Shown: one piece after another, positions 31,393 through 41,220 of the stretch
How the letters are laid out: each line of letters starts with the position of its first letter
How positions within the stretch are numbered: the stretch's first letter is position 1
NCBI GenBank assembly: GCA_028065135.1
Contig: JAPTWR010000039.1
Location: 6,267 to 48,150 of the forward strand
DNA from: Acidithiobacillus sp.
GTDB lineage: Bacteria > Pseudomonadota > Gammaproteobacteria > Acidithiobacillales > Acidithiobacillaceae
Length of the DNA stretch: 41,884 nucleotides
Direction: 5' to 3'
Position numbers and translations under genes: made by a program
The notes under the pieces: generated by a model
What the model was told of the DNA's origin: nothing
Databases searched by the model: none
Seen by the model: only the letters and a program-made list of their open reading frames with translations

Positions 31393-31514
31393 TTGCTGTC
31401 CTGGGAGAGGGGGTTGGGCGTCAGCGTTGCGTGAATTGGGAGGGGTCATGATACGATGACAGTCTGATAAGGTGAAGAACGGCACCTAAAGAACAAAGGG
31501 AAGGAAAAGGCCGA

Positions 31515-32141
31515 ATGGGTAAGATTATGGGACGCAGCACGGCGGGTGGTCAGGAGCATGGCGCACCCAGTGACCTGCTCCTCGTCCAGCGCGTGCAAAA
31601 GGGAGAGAAGGGGGCATTTGATCTCCTCGTACGCAAATACCAGCACAAGGTGATTTCCCTGGTCGGACGTTTCGTGCGCACGCCCGAAGAGGCTGAAGAT
31701 GTGGCCCAGGAAGCTTTTGTCAAAGCCTATCGTGCGCTCGCCAATTTCCGTGGCGATAGCGCTTTCTATACCTGGTTGTACCGCATTGCCGTCAATACGG
31801 CAAAAAATCACCTCGTAGCTCAGGGCCGCCAGGTTTCTATTGTGGATGCAGAAACAGAAGATGCGGAACAATTTGCCAGTGCCGATGGACTAAGAGAATA
31901 TGATACCCCGGAAGGGTTGCTGCTTAGTAAGGAATTGGCAGAACATATCGATACGGCATTGGCAGCGTTGCCGGAGGATTTGCGCACGGCGGTGACCTTG
32001 CGGGAATTTGAAGGCTTGAGTTACGACGAAATCGCTCAGGTCATGGAGTGCCCGGTGGGGACGGTAAGGTCCCGAATTTTTCGAGCGCGTGAATCAATTG
32101 CCAAGGTTTTGGCCCCGTTGTTAGAGCAGGAAAAATCATGA
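31515..32141 (+). CDS. rpoE: RNA polymerase ECF sigma factor RpoE (sigma-E/AlgU)
   Basis: This 208-residue group 4 sigma factor controls the envelope stress response. Region 2 spans about residues 20-95, with AFDLLVRKYQHKVISLVGRF and EDVAQEAFVKAYRALANFRG (the -10 recognition helix). Region 4 spans about 140-200, with LPEDLRTAVTLREFEGLSYD and AQVMECPVGTVRSRIFRARE (the -35 helix). It is slightly longer than the E. coli protein (191 residues) because of an N-terminal extension. AAGGAAAAGG precedes the ATG. The stop overlaps the rseA start by 4 bases, coupling the sigma factor to its anti-sigma factor. A sigma-E-type autoregulated promoter was looked for upstream but not clearly found. Confidence 0.96.
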   Translation: MGKIMGRSTAGGQEHGAPSDLLLVQRVQKGEKGAFDLLVRKYQHKVISLVGRFVRTPEEAEDVAQEAFVKAYRALANFRGDSAFYTWLYRIAVNTAKNHLVAQGRQVSIVDAETEDAEQFASADGLREYDTPEGLLLSKELAEHIDTALAALPEDLRTAVTLREFEGLSYDEIAQVMECPVGTVRSRIFRARESIAKVLAPLLEQEKS

Positions 32142-32803
32142 ACGATGAAACGCAAAAAGAACTGATGGCGTTCATGGAGGGCGAGCTGACAGGTCTGCGC
32201 GCCAACCGCTTGGCCATGCGTTTGCAAAGTGAGCGCGGATTACGAGAGGCTTGGGAGTCTCAGTACCGCGTCTCTTTTCTTCTGCAAAATGACCGGAATG
32301 GGGTCCAATTAGCGTCGGCCGACTTCGCAGACCGGGTTGCCTGGGCGATTATGAGCGAGCCCAGTATCCTGGCCCCGCAAACCGGGCGACGGCGGGGTGT
32401 TTCCTGGAGCTTCTGGATGAAAGCGGGTTCCGTTGCTGCAGTGTTGGTGGTGTCGGTGACTTTGGTGGGCGTCTTTCCGAATAATATCGCATCAGATCAA
32501 TCGGTTGCCAGAGGTGGATCCGGTCATTACGCTACGACAGCCATGCTGAGAGGCTTTTCGTCCCGCAGCGATGAATTTCATTTACGTCCCGTAGCAGGCT
32601 TCACGCCGCGGAGCTCTGGTGCAGATGTGCTTATCCAGAGAGATATACAACGGCTCTGGGTGCCTGGCGGTGGTAATTACCTGGCTCCTTCACAAATTTT
32701 TACCGCCTATGACTCAGGTCAGGCCGGTCTGGAGAGCGCGGGCTATACGCCTGCAGCGGGTATCAGCGCAGCTTCCATGGCTTTTCCTGCAGGTAATCCC
32801 TAG
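32138..32803 (+). CDS. rseA: Anti-sigma-E factor RseA
   Basis: This 221-residue inner-membrane anti-sigma factor has a cytoplasmic N-terminal domain (LMAFMEGELTGLRANRLAMR, WESQYRVSFLLQ) that binds RpoE, one membrane span (about 96-114) and a periplasmic domain. Length is near the 216 of E. coli RseA. Under envelope stress such proteins are cut by DegS and RseP, releasing the sigma factor. The N-terminal family resemblance is good; the periplasmic domain shows little conservation. It is overlapped with rpoE (ATGA) and followed by degP. No rseB or rseC gene follows, which is unusual. Confidence 0.9.
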   Translation: MNDETQKELMAFMEGELTGLRANRLAMRLQSERGLREAWESQYRVSFLLQNDRNGVQLASADFADRVAWAIMSEPSILAPQTGRRRGVSWSFWMKAGSVAAVLVVSVTLVGVFPNNIASDQSVARGGSGHYATTAMLRGFSSRSDEFHLRPVAGFTPRSSGADVLIQRDIQRLWVPGGGNYLAPSQIFTAYDSGQAGLESAGYTPAAGISAASMAFPAGNP

Positions 32804-32927
32804 AATCAGCGTCAGTTACAATACACGTCAGTGCGTATAGTCGAGAGGGGGCCGTGCCTGTTGCTAAGTACAGCAGATACCGAGATGATAGACACGGTAA
32901 TAAATCGGATGGTTGGGAGGGGGTTTC

Positions 32928-34412
32928 TTGAAAAATCGTGTGCTGGGTAGACAGCGCCTTGCGGTGGCGCTTTGTGTAGGTTTTGGCCTGAGCATAGGGA
33001 TGGTGGCGCCTGCTTGGGCGGATGCCGCCGGTACCGGTGGTCAGGCATTGGTGGGCTTGCCTGATTTTACGCCCATCGTCAAACAGTATGGACCTGCTGT
33101 GGTGAACATCAGCACGACGGAGACCAAGGTGGCGCGCAACACGGGTTCGCCATTCCCACCAAACTCTCCCTTGAATCAGTTTTTCGCTCCCTTCTTTGGT
33201 GCGCCGGGGCAGCCGGGTGGCCCTCAGGGAGGGCCCGGAGCCGGTCAGAAATATCAAGTGCAGTCTCTGGGTTCCGGATTTGTCGTCAGTTCCGATGGTT
33301 ATGTTGTGACGGCGGCGCACGTGGTGAAGGGTGCCCAGAAGATCATCGTCAGTCTCACCAATCATCATCAATACACGGCCCACTTGGTGGGGTTATCGAC
33401 GCGCATGGACGTTGCTTTGCTTAAAATCGATGCGAAGAATCTGCCAACGGTACAAATTGGTGACTCCGGCAAATTGGAGGTTGGACAATGGGTACTGGCG
33501 GTAGGATCGCCCTTTGGCTTTGAGAACAGCGTGACCCAGGGTGTGGTCAGCGCGACCTCGCGGCCTTTGCCGGATGACCCCTATATCCCGTTTATTCAAA
33601 CGGACGTGCCGATAAACCCCGGCAACTCCGGTGGCCCGCTTTTCAACATGCGTGGTCAGGTGGTCGGTATCAACGACCAGATTTATACCAGCAGTGGCGG
33701 CTACATGGGCTTGTCCTTCTCCATCCCCATTAATGTCGCTATGGATGCTGTCAAGCAGTTAAAGTTACATCAGAAAGTGCATTTTGGCTGGCTCGGAGTC
33801 ATGATTCAGGACGTCAGCATGGATCTCGCCAGGTCTTTCCACATGAAAGAGCCGGTAGGTGCACTGGTGTCACAGGTGGTACCAGATGGTCCGGCCGCCA
33901 AGGCGGGGCTGCGTCCAGGGGATGTCATTGTTTCCTTTGATGGCCAATCCATCTATAACTCAGGTCAGTTGCCGCCGCTGGTGGGTGCATTGCCGGCCGG
34001 CTTCAAGGCGAAATTGGGTGTCATCCGTGATGGTAAACCCATGGTCCTCAATATCGTGGTAGAAAGTCTGCCCGGTAATCTGGAGAATGCGGCCGAATCC
34101 ACTGCGCCGGGTAGACCGGCGCAGAAGGGCGAAGTCAAACGACTGAACGTGCAGGTGGGGCCGCTGACGGCGGAAGCACGTAAACAACTGAATGTGAATA
34201 CCGGCGTTCTCGTCTTCGGCGTTGGTGTGGGTCCGGCAGCGGAAGCCGGCATTCGTCCCGGTGATGTGATTTTGCAGGTGGCACAACAGCGGATTACCAA
34301 TGCCGCCGATTTGCAGAAACTGGTGGCGGTGTTGCCGGCAGGCCAGCCGATACCGGTGCTGGTGCGGCGCGGTGAGGGGAGCTTTTATCTGGTACTTTCG
34401 CTGCCGCATTGA
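32928..34412 (+). CDS. degP: Periplasmic serine endoprotease DegP/MucD (HtrA family)
   Basis: This 494-residue HtrA protease/chaperone degrades misfolded periplasmic proteins. A Sec signal peptide is visible (basic start, hydrophobic core 10-28, AWA cleavage site at 29-31). The trypsin-like triad is His131 in TAAHVV, Asp161 in RMDVALL and Ser234 in [10 protein letters not shown]. Two PDZ domains follow (about 290-385 and 405-490). The start is a TTG at 32928, preferred because GGGAGG (32915-32920) lies 7 bases upstream and yields [16 protein letters not shown]; a TTG 5 codons earlier is the alternative. It is placed after rseA as in the mucD arrangement of pseudomonads, and an intrinsic terminator follows. 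Confidence 0.95.
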   Translation: MKNRVLGRQRLAVALCVGFGLSIGMVAPAWADAAGTGGQALVGLPDFTPIVKQYGPAVVNISTTETKVARNTGSPFPPNSPLNQFFAPFFGAPGQPGGPQGGPGAGQKYQVQSLGSGFVVSSDGYVVTAAHVVKGAQKIIVSLTNHHQYTAHLVGLSTRMDVALLKIDAKNLPTVQIGDSGKLEVGQWVLAVGSPFGFENSVTQGVVSATSRPLPDDPYIPFIQTDVPINPGNSGGPLFNMRGQVVGINDQIYTSSGGYMGLSFSIPINVAMDAVKQLKLHQKVHFGWLGVMIQDVSMDLARSFHMKEPVGALVSQVVPDGPAAKAGLRPGDVIVSFDGQSIYNSGQLPPLVGALPAGFKAKLGVIRDGKPMVLNIVVESLPGNLENAAESTAPGRPAQKGEVKRLNVQVGPLTAEARKQLNVNTGVLVFGVGVGPAAEAGIRPGDVILQVAQQRITNAADLQKLVAVLPAGQPIPVLVRRGEGSFYLVLSLPH

Positions 34413-34431
34413 TGCAGGCAGTAGCCGCGAG

Positions 34432-34461
34432 GGGCTGGGTGTTTGTGCACCAGCCCTTTTT
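34432..34461 (+). terminator. Intrinsic terminator after degP
   Basis: GGGCTGG (34432-34438) pairs with CCAGCCC (34450-34456) and is followed by five T residues (34457-34461). It starts 19 bases after the degP stop. It separates the rpoE-rseA-degP unit from lepA. Confidence 0.85.
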
Positions 34462-34519
34462 GTTATGGTGCCCGGCGCGGCGGTACTGCCCGCCGGACGC
34501 CCACGGATTGACAGGTCAT

Positions 34520-36322
34520 ATGACTGCACAGCAACATATTCGTAATTTTTCTATTATCGCCCACGTGGATCACGGCAAATCCACGCTCGCGGATCAGTTT
34601 ATCCGTCTTTGCGGGGCGCTGACCGAGCGGGAGATGTCCAGTCAGGTGCTGGATACCATGGACATCGAACGGGAACGCGGAATCACTATCAAGGCACAGA
34701 GTGTACGCTTGCAGTTTCGCGCCGCAGATGGGCAGGAGTACCAATTTAATCTCATTGATACGCCGGGCCATGTGGATTTTTCTTACGAGGTCAGCCGTTC
34801 GCTGGCCGCCTGTGAAGGGGCACTGTTGGTCGTGGACGCTTCGCAGGGCGTGGAAGCGCAAAGTGTGGCTAATTGTTATACGGCGCTCGAACATGATCTG
34901 GAGATTCTACCCATCCTGAACAAGATTGATTTGCCGGCTGCCGATCCGGAGCGGGTGCGCAAGGAGATCGAAGAAATTGTCGGGCTGCCTGCTGACGATG
35001 CCGTGGAGGCCAGTGCCAAAGAGGGCGTCGGTATTCGGGAGATTTTGGAGCGGGTGGTGGAGCGTATCCCGCCGCCCCAAGGCGAGCCGGGCGCGCCGCT
35101 ACAGGCCCTTATCATCGACTCTTGGTTCGATAATTACCTGGGGACCGTGGTTCTGGTGCGGGTGATGAATGGTTCGGTCCGTCCGGGCCAGCGTATCCTG
35201 ACGATGGCGGGGCAGAAATCTTATGTGGTCGAAAAGGTCGGTGTTTTCACCCCAAAATCCCTGACTGTTCCGGTGCTGGAGACTGGTGCGGTGGGCTTTG
35301 TCATCGCGGGCGTGCGGACCATTGAAGGCGCCCGAGTGGGGGACACGCTGACGGAGCAGGACCGCCCCGCAAGTGCGCCGCTGCCGGGTTTTCGCGAGGT
35401 GCAGCCGCAGGTGTTCACCGGGCTTTATCCCGTGGACTCGGCGGACTATGAAAATTTTCGCGAGGCGCTGCAGAAATTGCGGCTGAATGATGCGGCATTG
35501 CAGTTTGAGCCGGAGACTTCACAAGCCCTGGGCTTTGGTTTCCGTTGCGGATTTTTGGGGCTGTTGCACATGGAAATCGTGCAGGAGCGCCTGGAGCGGG
35601 AGTATCAGTTGGAGTTGATCAGCACCGCGCCGACCGTCATCTATCAGGTGATTACCACGGACGGGCAGGTACTGAAGATCTCCAATCCTGCCGATTTGCC
35701 GCCCATACAGCAGATTGCGGACATTCAAGAGCCGGTAATTACGGCAAATATTTTGGTGCCGGAAGCTTATCTCGGACCAGTGATCGCGCTCTGCGAAGAG
35801 CGGCGCGGGCGGCAGAAAAATATGCAGTTTACGGGTGGGCAGGTTATGCTGCGTTATGAACTGCCCCACAATGAGGTGGTTTTGGATTTTTTTGACCGCC
35901 TCAAATCGGTGAGTCGCGGCTATGCCTCCATGGATTATGAATTCGCGCGCTTTGAAAGCGGACCACTGGTGAAAATGGACATTTTGATCAACGGCGAAAA
36001 GCTGGATGCGTTGTCCTGGATTGTTCATCGCGATGTGTCCGAGCGGCGGGGCCGGGAATTGGTAACCAGATTGCGTGATCTGATCCCCCGACAGATGTTT
36101 GAGGTGGCAATACAAGCAGCAATCGGCGCTCGGGTGATCGCCCGGGAGTCGGTCAAAGCCATGCGCAAGAATGTGTTGGCCAAGTGTTATGGCGGTGACA
36201 TTTCCCGTAAGCGTAAATTGCTGGAGAAACAAAAGGAGGGTAAAAAACGCATGAAGCAGATTGGTCATGTGGAGATTCCTCAAGAGGCTTTTCTGGCAAT
36301 ACTGAAAACTGACAAAAGATAA
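34520..36322 (+). CDS. lepA: Translation elongation factor 4 (LepA)
   Basis: This 600-residue GTPase acts on the ribosome as a back-translocase or assembly factor; its physiological role is still debated. GTPase motifs are AHVDHGKST (14-22), [16 protein letters not shown] and [10 protein letters not shown]. The EF-G-like domains follow, and the unique C-terminal domain ends with [31 protein letters not shown] and FLAILK. Length matches the family (about 600). ATG 34520 follows ACAGGTCAT and aligns with family N-termini; a frame reaching back to 34409 crosses the degP terminator and is rejected. Confidence 0.97.
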   Translation: MTAQQHIRNFSIIAHVDHGKSTLADQFIRLCGALTEREMSSQVLDTMDIERERGITIKAQSVRLQFRAADGQEYQFNLIDTPGHVDFSYEVSRSLAACEGALLVVDASQGVEAQSVANCYTALEHDLEILPILNKIDLPAADPERVRKEIEEIVGLPADDAVEASAKEGVGIREILERVVERIPPPQGEPGAPLQALIIDSWFDNYLGTVVLVRVMNGSVRPGQRILTMAGQKSYVVEKVGVFTPKSLTVPVLETGAVGFVIAGVRTIEGARVGDTLTEQDRPASAPLPGFREVQPQVFTGLYPVDSADYENFREALQKLRLNDAALQFEPETSQALGFGFRCGFLGLLHMEIVQERLEREYQLELISTAPTVIYQVITTDGQVLKISNPADLPPIQQIADIQEPVITANILVPEAYLGPVIALCEERRGRQKNMQFTGGQVMLRYELPHNEVVLDFFDRLKSVSRGYASMDYEFARFESGPLVKMDILINGEKLDALSWIVHRDVSERRGRELVTRLRDLIPRQMFEVAIQAAIGARVIARESVKAMRKNVLAKCYGGDISRKRKLLEKQKEGKKRMKQIGHVEIPQEAFLAILKTDKR

Positions 36323-36389
36323 AACGCGCTCCGTGAACTGAATGCGGAAGCTGATTGTGGTAAGGCGCAGAGTGAAGGATAGGTGCTGA

Positions 36390-37181
36390 ATGGATTTTAC
36401 CCTTGGGTTGTTTCTGGCGGTTGTGCTTTCCGGCCTGATCTGGCTGGTGGATCTCTTGTTTTTGCGAAAGAATCGACCTGCGGAAGCCAGAGAGTCCATA
36501 GTTGTCGAGTATGCTCGGAGTTTTTTTCCAGTATTGCTTATTGTTTTCCTGATCCGTGCCTTTCTATTTGAGCCTTTTCAGATACCCTCCGGATCCATGA
36601 TCCCGACTTTGCGGGTGGGGGACTTTGTGTTGGTCAATAAATTCCAGTGGGGATTGCGGCTACCCTTGATTCATACTCCCATTACCCAGGGCAGTCCGGT
36701 AGAGGCGGGTGATGTTATGGTGTTTCGGTATCCCAAGAATCCACATGTCGACTACATCAAGCGGGTTATCGGCCTGCCGGGCGACACGATCGAGGTGAAG
36801 GGAAATGCCCTCTATATCAACAATAAACTGGTGCCGCAAAAGTTTATCCGAACCTTTGATTATCGGCCGGAAGGGAAGGGTGCCGAAGGCATGGTGATTC
36901 CCACCAAAGAATATGAGCAGGAACTTGGGGGCCACAAGTTCCATATTATCGAATTTGACACACCGGAAGCCCAGATGAATTTTGGCCCTTACAAGGTGCC
37001 GCCCCATTCCTATTTCATGATGGGCGATGACCGTGATAATAGTAATGACAGTCGTTTCTGGGGTGTGGTGCCAGAGCGTAATATCGTCGGAAAGGCGATG
37101 TTCGTGTGGTTCTCCTGGAATGCCGAGGACTGGGCCATCCGCTGGAAGCAGATTGGTCGTTCTCTGGACGGGGTTTCCTGA
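36390..37181 (+). CDS. lepB: Signal peptidase I (LepB)
   Basis: This 263-residue inner-membrane protease removes Sec and Tat signal peptides. Two N-terminal membrane spans (about 4-25 and 45-61) precede the periplasmic catalytic domain. The Ser-Lys dyad is Ser69 in PSGSMIPTL and Lys124 in DYIKRVIGLPGD. Box D/E motifs are MMGDDRDNSNDSR and FVWFSW. AAGGATAGG precedes the ATG. It lies 67 bases after lepA, the usual gene order. Confidence 0.97.
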   Translation: MDFTLGLFLAVVLSGLIWLVDLLFLRKNRPAEARESIVVEYARSFFPVLLIVFLIRAFLFEPFQIPSGSMIPTLRVGDFVLVNKFQWGLRLPLIHTPITQGSPVEAGDVMVFRYPKNPHVDYIKRVIGLPGDTIEVKGNALYINNKLVPQKFIRTFDYRPEGKGAEGMVIPTKEYEQELGGHKFHIIEFDTPEAQMNFGPYKVPPHSYFMMGDDRDNSNDSRFWGVVPERNIVGKAMFVWFSWNAEDWAIRWKQIGRSLDGVS

Positions 37182-37261
37182 GGGTGAGGGTTGCACTTGC
37201 AAAATCCTGATTCAGGACTAGTAGTAAATGGATGGATCCATCGGCTTCCGGAGGGTTCGGA

Positions 37262-37696
37262 ATGCGCAAATCGATTGTAGACGACCAGTTCATGAAGAAA
37301 ATCTTTGGCCAGCGTGTTCAAGGTGCGCGATCCGTAACACCACAGCATTCCGGGGAGGCAGGTATCTCACTCATCGGCGTGATTTTCTGGCTGTTGATCT
37401 TGGTACTTACTGTTGCCTTTGTAGTGAAGGTGATGCCGCTCTACTACGATTATTCGTCCTTGAAAAATATCGTCAGTCATCAGGCGCGGCAGTCTGGGCC
37501 GGGGGTGTCCTCATCACAAATTCGCCATGACCTGAATGATCGCCTGAGGGTGGCCATGATCGACATCCCGCAGAAAGACATTCGGATCGAGAGAAATGGT
37601 ACGGGCCAGACGTCGATCACCGTCAGTTATGACAAGATTGTGCCCTTGATAGCCAATATCAGTCTGCTACTGCATTTTAAAGCCATAGGGCATTAA
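37262..37696 (+). CDS. DUF4845 membrane protein
   Basis: This 144-residue protein has one N-terminal membrane span after a short polar tail (GEAGISLIGVIFWLLILVLTVAFVVKVMPLYYD, about residues 37-65). An extracytoplasmic domain follows, with FMSVSYDKIVPLIANISLLLHF-like strands at the end (here TVSYDKIVPLIANISLLL). This matches DUF4845, a family consistently found between lepB and rnc in proteobacteria and of unknown function. GGAGGG (37250-37255) is 6 bases before ATG 37262, so the ATG at 37232 is rejected. The N-terminal polar stretch is longer than in most members. Confidence 0.88.
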   Translation: MRKSIVDDQFMKKIFGQRVQGARSVTPQHSGEAGISLIGVIFWLLILVLTVAFVVKVMPLYYDYSSLKNIVSHQARQSGPGVSSSQIRHDLNDRLRVAMIDIPQKDIRIERNGTGQTSITVSYDKIVPLIANISLLLHFKAIGH

Positions 37697-37760
37697 AAAA
37701 GGCTTTTCCGTGTATGATATAGTCCTTTCTTCACATGTTTGGATTACTGAGTCTGCGTTT

Positions 37761-38441
37761 ATGGGTGTCTTAGAAGGGCTGCAAAAATCGGTCGGCTATC
37801 ATTTTCGTGAGCAGTCCTTGCTATCGCAAGCGCTGACACATCGGAGTGCTGGTGCCCAGCACAATGAACGGCTGGAATTTCTGGGTGATGCCGCGTTGAA
37901 CTTCGTGGTGGCGGCGAAGCTCTATGCCCGCTTTCCCAAGGTGAGCGAAGGAGACCTGTCGCGGATGCGGGCGCGGCTGGTTCGTGAGGAAACCCTGGCG
38001 GATATAGCCGGAAAGATCGCCCTGGCCGATTTTCTGATCCTTGGATCCGGAGAAATACGTAGTGGTGGCGCGCGGCGCGACTCCATTCGGGCTGACGCCC
38101 TGGAGGCGGTAATTGGCGCGGCCTTTCTTGATGGCGGTTTTTCGGCGGCAGAAGGTATTGTCGCGCAACTGGTTGAACCCCTGATGACCGATCATCTGAG
38201 CGATGAAGAGTTGCGTGATCCCAAAACGCGCCTGCAGGAATTCTTGCAGGGGCAGGGACGTCCTCTTCCCATATATGCTTTGGTGGCAGAAAAAGGGCAG
38301 GCCCATGAACGACGTTTTGTAGCGCGTTGTAATGTGCCGGGCGCCGAGGCTACCGAAGCTGAGGATGGCAGTCGACGGAAAGCGGAACAACAGGCCGCGG
38401 CGCTGATGTTGGCGCAACTGCAGGTGGCCGCGCGTGAATGA
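37761..38441 (+). CDS. rnc: Ribonuclease III
   Basis: This 226-residue double-strand-specific endonuclease matures 16S and 23S rRNA precursors and cuts structured mRNAs. The catalytic signature NERLEFLGDAAL (35-46) contains the metal ligands Glu39 and Asp43. A second acidic site lies in ADALEAVIGAAFLDGG. The double-stranded RNA-binding domain occupies about 155-225 (DPKTRLQEFLQG, then RRKAEQQAAALML). ATG 37761 matches the family N-terminus; the ribosome-binding site is weak. The stop overlaps the era start by 8 bases, the usual rnc-era coupling. Confidence 0.97.
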   Translation: MGVLEGLQKSVGYHFREQSLLSQALTHRSAGAQHNERLEFLGDAALNFVVAAKLYARFPKVSEGDLSRMRARLVREETLADIAGKIALADFLILGSGEIRSGGARRDSIRADALEAVIGAAFLDGGFSAAEGIVAQLVEPLMTDHLSDEELRDPKTRLQEFLQGQGRPLPIYALVAEKGQAHERRFVARCNVPGAEATEAEDGSRRKAEQQAAALMLAQLQVAARE

Positions 38442-39348
38442 TGTTACGGATGTCGTTCCTGACGAAGGATATCGCAGCGGGTATGTGGCGCTGCTCGGGC
38501 GCCCTAACGTCGGTAAATCTACCCTGCTGAACCATCTGGTTGGGCAAAAAATCAGTATCACCGCACCGCGTCCGCAGACAACGCGTGACCAGATTCTTGG
38601 AATACTGACTCGCCCCGACGGACAACTGTTGTTTCTGGATACACCGGGCGTGCATAGTGGTTATCGCAGTCTGAACCGGCATCTGCTGCGGGCTACCCGG
38701 GGAGCGTTGGAGTCTGCGGATCTGGGCGTGCTGGTGGTAGAGGCGCTGCTCTGGACCCATGATGATGCGGAGGCCTTGCGCTGGTTGCAGCGGGCCGGCA
38801 TTCCGCTGGTGGTCGTGGTGAACAAAGTGGATCGGGTGACGGCCAAGACGCGCCTGTTTCCTTATTTGCAGACGTTGGCGGAGCGTGGAAAATTCGCGGC
38901 GGTCATACCGCTGTCGGCGCGCAAGGCGGCTGATGTGGAGCGTCTGGCCGATGTGTTGGTGCCCCTGTTACCGCCGGCACCGGCGTCTTTCCCGGAGGAT
39001 CAGGTCACCGATCGCAACCTGCGGTTTATGGCGGCAGAAATCATCCGCGAGCAAATCTTCCGGCAACTGGGCGCCGAACTGCCCTACGATACAGCGGTTG
39101 CCATTGAAAGCTATCAGGTGGAATACGGTCAGCAGCGCATCGAGGCGACTATTTATTGTCGACGGCCGGGGCAGAAAGCCATTATTTTAGGTGACGGCGG
39201 CAGCCGGTTGCGGGTGATTGGCAGCCGGGCGCGGGAGACGCTGCAGCAGTTGACCGAAGAGCGGGTCTGGCTGGGCTTGTGGGTCAAGCAAAAGGAACAG
39301 TGGTCGGAAGACCGCAATATCCTGCGCGAGCTGGGGTATGACGACTGA
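38434..39348 (+). CDS. era: GTPase Era
   Basis: This 304-residue essential GTPase binds the 3-prime end of 16S rRNA during small-subunit maturation. GTPase motifs are GRPNVGKST (22-30), APRPQTTRD (switch I), DTPGVHSG and NKVD. The C-terminal KH domain includes [18 protein letters not shown] and the [19 protein letters not shown] helix-turn. The start is GTG 38434, overlapping rnc by 8 bases. Its stop overlaps recO by 11 bases, so rnc, era and recO are translated as a linked set. Confidence 0.97.
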   Translation: MNDVTDVVPDEGYRSGYVALLGRPNVGKSTLLNHLVGQKISITAPRPQTTRDQILGILTRPDGQLLFLDTPGVHSGYRSLNRHLLRATRGALESADLGVLVVEALLWTHDDAEALRWLQRAGIPLVVVVNKVDRVTAKTRLFPYLQTLAERGKFAAVIPLSARKAADVERLADVLVPLLPPAPASFPEDQVTDRNLRFMAAEIIREQIFRQLGAELPYDTAVAIESYQVEYGQQRIEATIYCRRPGQKAIILGDGGSRLRVIGSRARETLQQLTEERVWLGLWVKQKEQWSEDRNILRELGYDD

Positions 39349-40084
39349 GGCCGGTGATCGCGCCTGGGTCTTGCATCGCTACCCTTACGGGGATACCAGT
39401 CTGGTAGTCGAACTGTTTACGCAGACACAGGGTCGGCTGGGGGTCTTGGCCAAAGGTGCTCGGCGCGCCCGCTCTCCGCTGGCGCGGATTGAGGCGGGGC
39501 GCCCCTTATGGGTGCGTTGGCTGGGGCGGGGTGAGTTACCGGTGCTGGCGCAGGCGGAAGAGCTTGAGCCAGCGCTGCCACTCGATAGCTTGCAAAGCCT
39601 CAGCCTCTTTTACATCAACGAGTTGCTGTTAAGGCTCACCCAGCGCGGGGATCCCTTTCCTGCACTCTTTCTGGTGTATGAAGAAACGATCAGGGTATTA
39701 CGCGGTGAACCCGGTGCGGGTTGGTATTTGCGACGCTTCGAGCGGCGCCTGCTGGAAAACCTGGGCTGGGCACCCGACCTGGAGCGCTGCGCGAAGTGTG
39801 GCCGATCTCTTGATCCTACGCTTTCAGAGCACTGGTTTTACCAGGCAGAACGTGGGGTGCTTTGTCCGGCACATGCGCCCGATGCCACGGTGGTGACCTT
39901 GGAGGCGGCCGCTTTGGCTTGGTTGCAGGGGGCGATGCAGACACGAATTGTGGGAGGCTGGGGTCCCTCTTTGCGGCACTGCCTGGAGCAGGAGTTACAA
40001 GTCCATCTGGGTGGGCGCCCGCTGGAGAGCCGCCGCCTCCTTGCGGCGTACTTGCGCAGAACACGGCTCACGTCGACGACATGA
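39338..40084 (+). CDS. recO: DNA repair protein RecO
   Basis: This 248-residue recombination mediator loads RecA onto SSB-coated DNA with RecR. The N-terminal OB fold is visible ([20 protein letters not shown], then [15 protein letters not shown]). A helical domain follows. The zinc-finger region has CAKCGRSL and a downstream CPAHA, fewer ligands than the four-Cys form of some homologues. The start overlaps the era stop. pdxJ follows within 17 bases, the conserved recO-pdxJ order. Confidence 0.94.
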   Translation: MTTEAGDRAWVLHRYPYGDTSLVVELFTQTQGRLGVLAKGARRARSPLARIEAGRPLWVRWLGRGELPVLAQAEELEPALPLDSLQSLSLFYINELLLRLTQRGDPFPALFLVYEETIRVLRGEPGAGWYLRRFERRLLENLGWAPDLERCAKCGRSLDPTLSEHWFYQAERGVLCPAHAPDATVVTLEAAALAWLQGAMQTRIVGGWGPSLRHCLEQELQVHLGGRPLESRRLLAAYLRRTRLTSTT

Positions 40085-40101
40085 AGAGAGGAGCACAGCG
40101 A

Positions 40102-40827
40102 ATGATTGCTTTGGGGGTAAATATAGACCACGTGGCCACGTTGCGGCAGGCGCGTGGTACCCGTTATCCAGATCCGGTGGAGGCGGCTTTTGTCGCGGAA
40201 CGTGCCGGAGCGGACGCCATTACCACGCACCTGCGTGAGGATCGTCGGCATATTCTGGAACGAGATGTGGAAATTCTCAGTCAGACACTGCGTACCCGCC
40301 TCAACCTGGAAATGGCGGTAGAAGAAGGTGTTCTGCGCGTGGCAGAGCGCCTGGCCCCCAGTGATTGTTGTCTGGTGCCGGAACGCCGGGCGGAGCTGAC
40401 CACCGAAGGTGGACTGGACGTTGCCGGACAGTTGCCGCGTATCAAAGAGGCCTGTCAGCGTCTGGCCGCTGCCAAGATCAGGGTATCGTTGTTCATTGAC
40501 CCCGATCCCTTTCAGCTAGAGGCGGCGATGGAAACTGGAGCGCCCGTGGTCGAACTGCATACGGGCCGCTATGCCAATGCCGCCGATGCGGCGTCCCGTG
40601 CAGAAGAGCTGGGCCTGATCATCAGTGCGGTAAGCTTTGCCGATAGCCTCGGTCTACAGGTGAATGCTGGACATGGTCTGGATTACCATAATGTGCAGGC
40701 GATAGCAGCGATTCCCAATGTCCGGGAATTGAATATTGGCCATGCTATTATCGCCCACGCACTGTTTGTCGGTATGGCGCTGGCGGTGGCGGATATGAAA
40801 CGGCTTATGCTTGAGGCGCGGGGATGA
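40102..40827 (+). CDS. pdxJ: Pyridoxine 5-prime-phosphate synthase PdxJ
   Basis: This 241-residue TIM-barrel enzyme condenses 1-deoxyxylulose 5-phosphate with the 3-amino-2-oxopropyl phosphate made by PdxA, forming pyridoxine phosphate. Signature stretches are [55 protein letters not shown] and AGHGLDYHN, ending with [17 protein letters not shown] 40102 follows AGAGGAG by 8 bases; an ATG at 40081 would add seven residues. The stop overlaps the acpS start (ATGA-type overlap, 40824-40827). Confidence 0.97.
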   Translation: MIALGVNIDHVATLRQARGTRYPDPVEAAFVAERAGADAITTHLREDRRHILERDVEILSQTLRTRLNLEMAVEEGVLRVAERLAPSDCCLVPERRAELTTEGGLDVAGQLPRIKEACQRLAAAKIRVSLFIDPDPFQLEAAMETGAPVVELHTGRYANAADAASRAEELGLIISAVSFADSLGLQVNAGHGLDYHNVQAIAAIPNVRELNIGHAIIAHALFVGMALAVADMKRLMLEARG

Positions 40828-41216
40828 TTGTGGGTATGGGGACCGATATTGTCGCTGTAGAGCGGATGGCTCGTCTCCATTGCCGCTTTGGGGAACGTTT
40901 GGCCGAGCGTCTGCTGGGACCTTTGGAGGCCGCGGAAATGCCGAGGGAGGCTGCCGCCGGCGCTGCTTTCCTGGCGCGGCGCTTCGCGGCTAAGGAAGCG
41001 ACGTTTAAAGCCTTGGGCAGCGGTATGAGTGGTGGAATGCGCTGGATGGATGTGCAGGTGGACCACGACCCGGCCGGGCGTCCGCAACTGATCCTGGGTG
41101 GCCGCGCGCAGCAGCTCTTACGGGGGCTTGGCGATGGCGTACGCAGTTGGCTGTCCATCAGTGATGAACGCCGCTATGCCCTGGCGGTCGTGGTGCTGGA
41201 ACAAAGGGAGCGGTAG
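40824..41216 (+). CDS. acpS: Holo-[acyl-carrier-protein] synthase AcpS
   Basis: This 130-residue phosphopantetheinyl transferase attaches the 4-prime-phosphopantetheine arm from CoA to acyl carrier protein. Metal and substrate motifs are [12 protein letters not shown] (Asp8) and [12 protein letters not shown] (Glu58), followed by the [14 protein letters not shown] end. Length is typical. It is co-translated with pdxJ and lies 4 bases before ugd. Confidence 0.96.
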   Translation: MIVGMGTDIVAVERMARLHCRFGERLAERLLGPLEAAEMPREAAAGAAFLARRFAAKEATFKALGSGMSGGMRWMDVQVDHDPAGRPQLILGGRAQQLLRGLGDGVRSWLSISDERRYALAVVVLEQRER

Positions 41217-41220
41217 GCGA

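Noticed and set aside
31393..31514. Sigma-E-type autoregulated promoter before rpoE
   Set aside because: No convincing GGAACTT-like -35 with a correctly spaced TCNAA-like -10 was found in the nadB-rpoE gap.
35519..36499. 326-codon minus-strand open frame opposite lepA and lepB
   Set aside because: It crosses two well-supported genes and a gene boundary, and its translation is His/Gln-rich shadow sequence.
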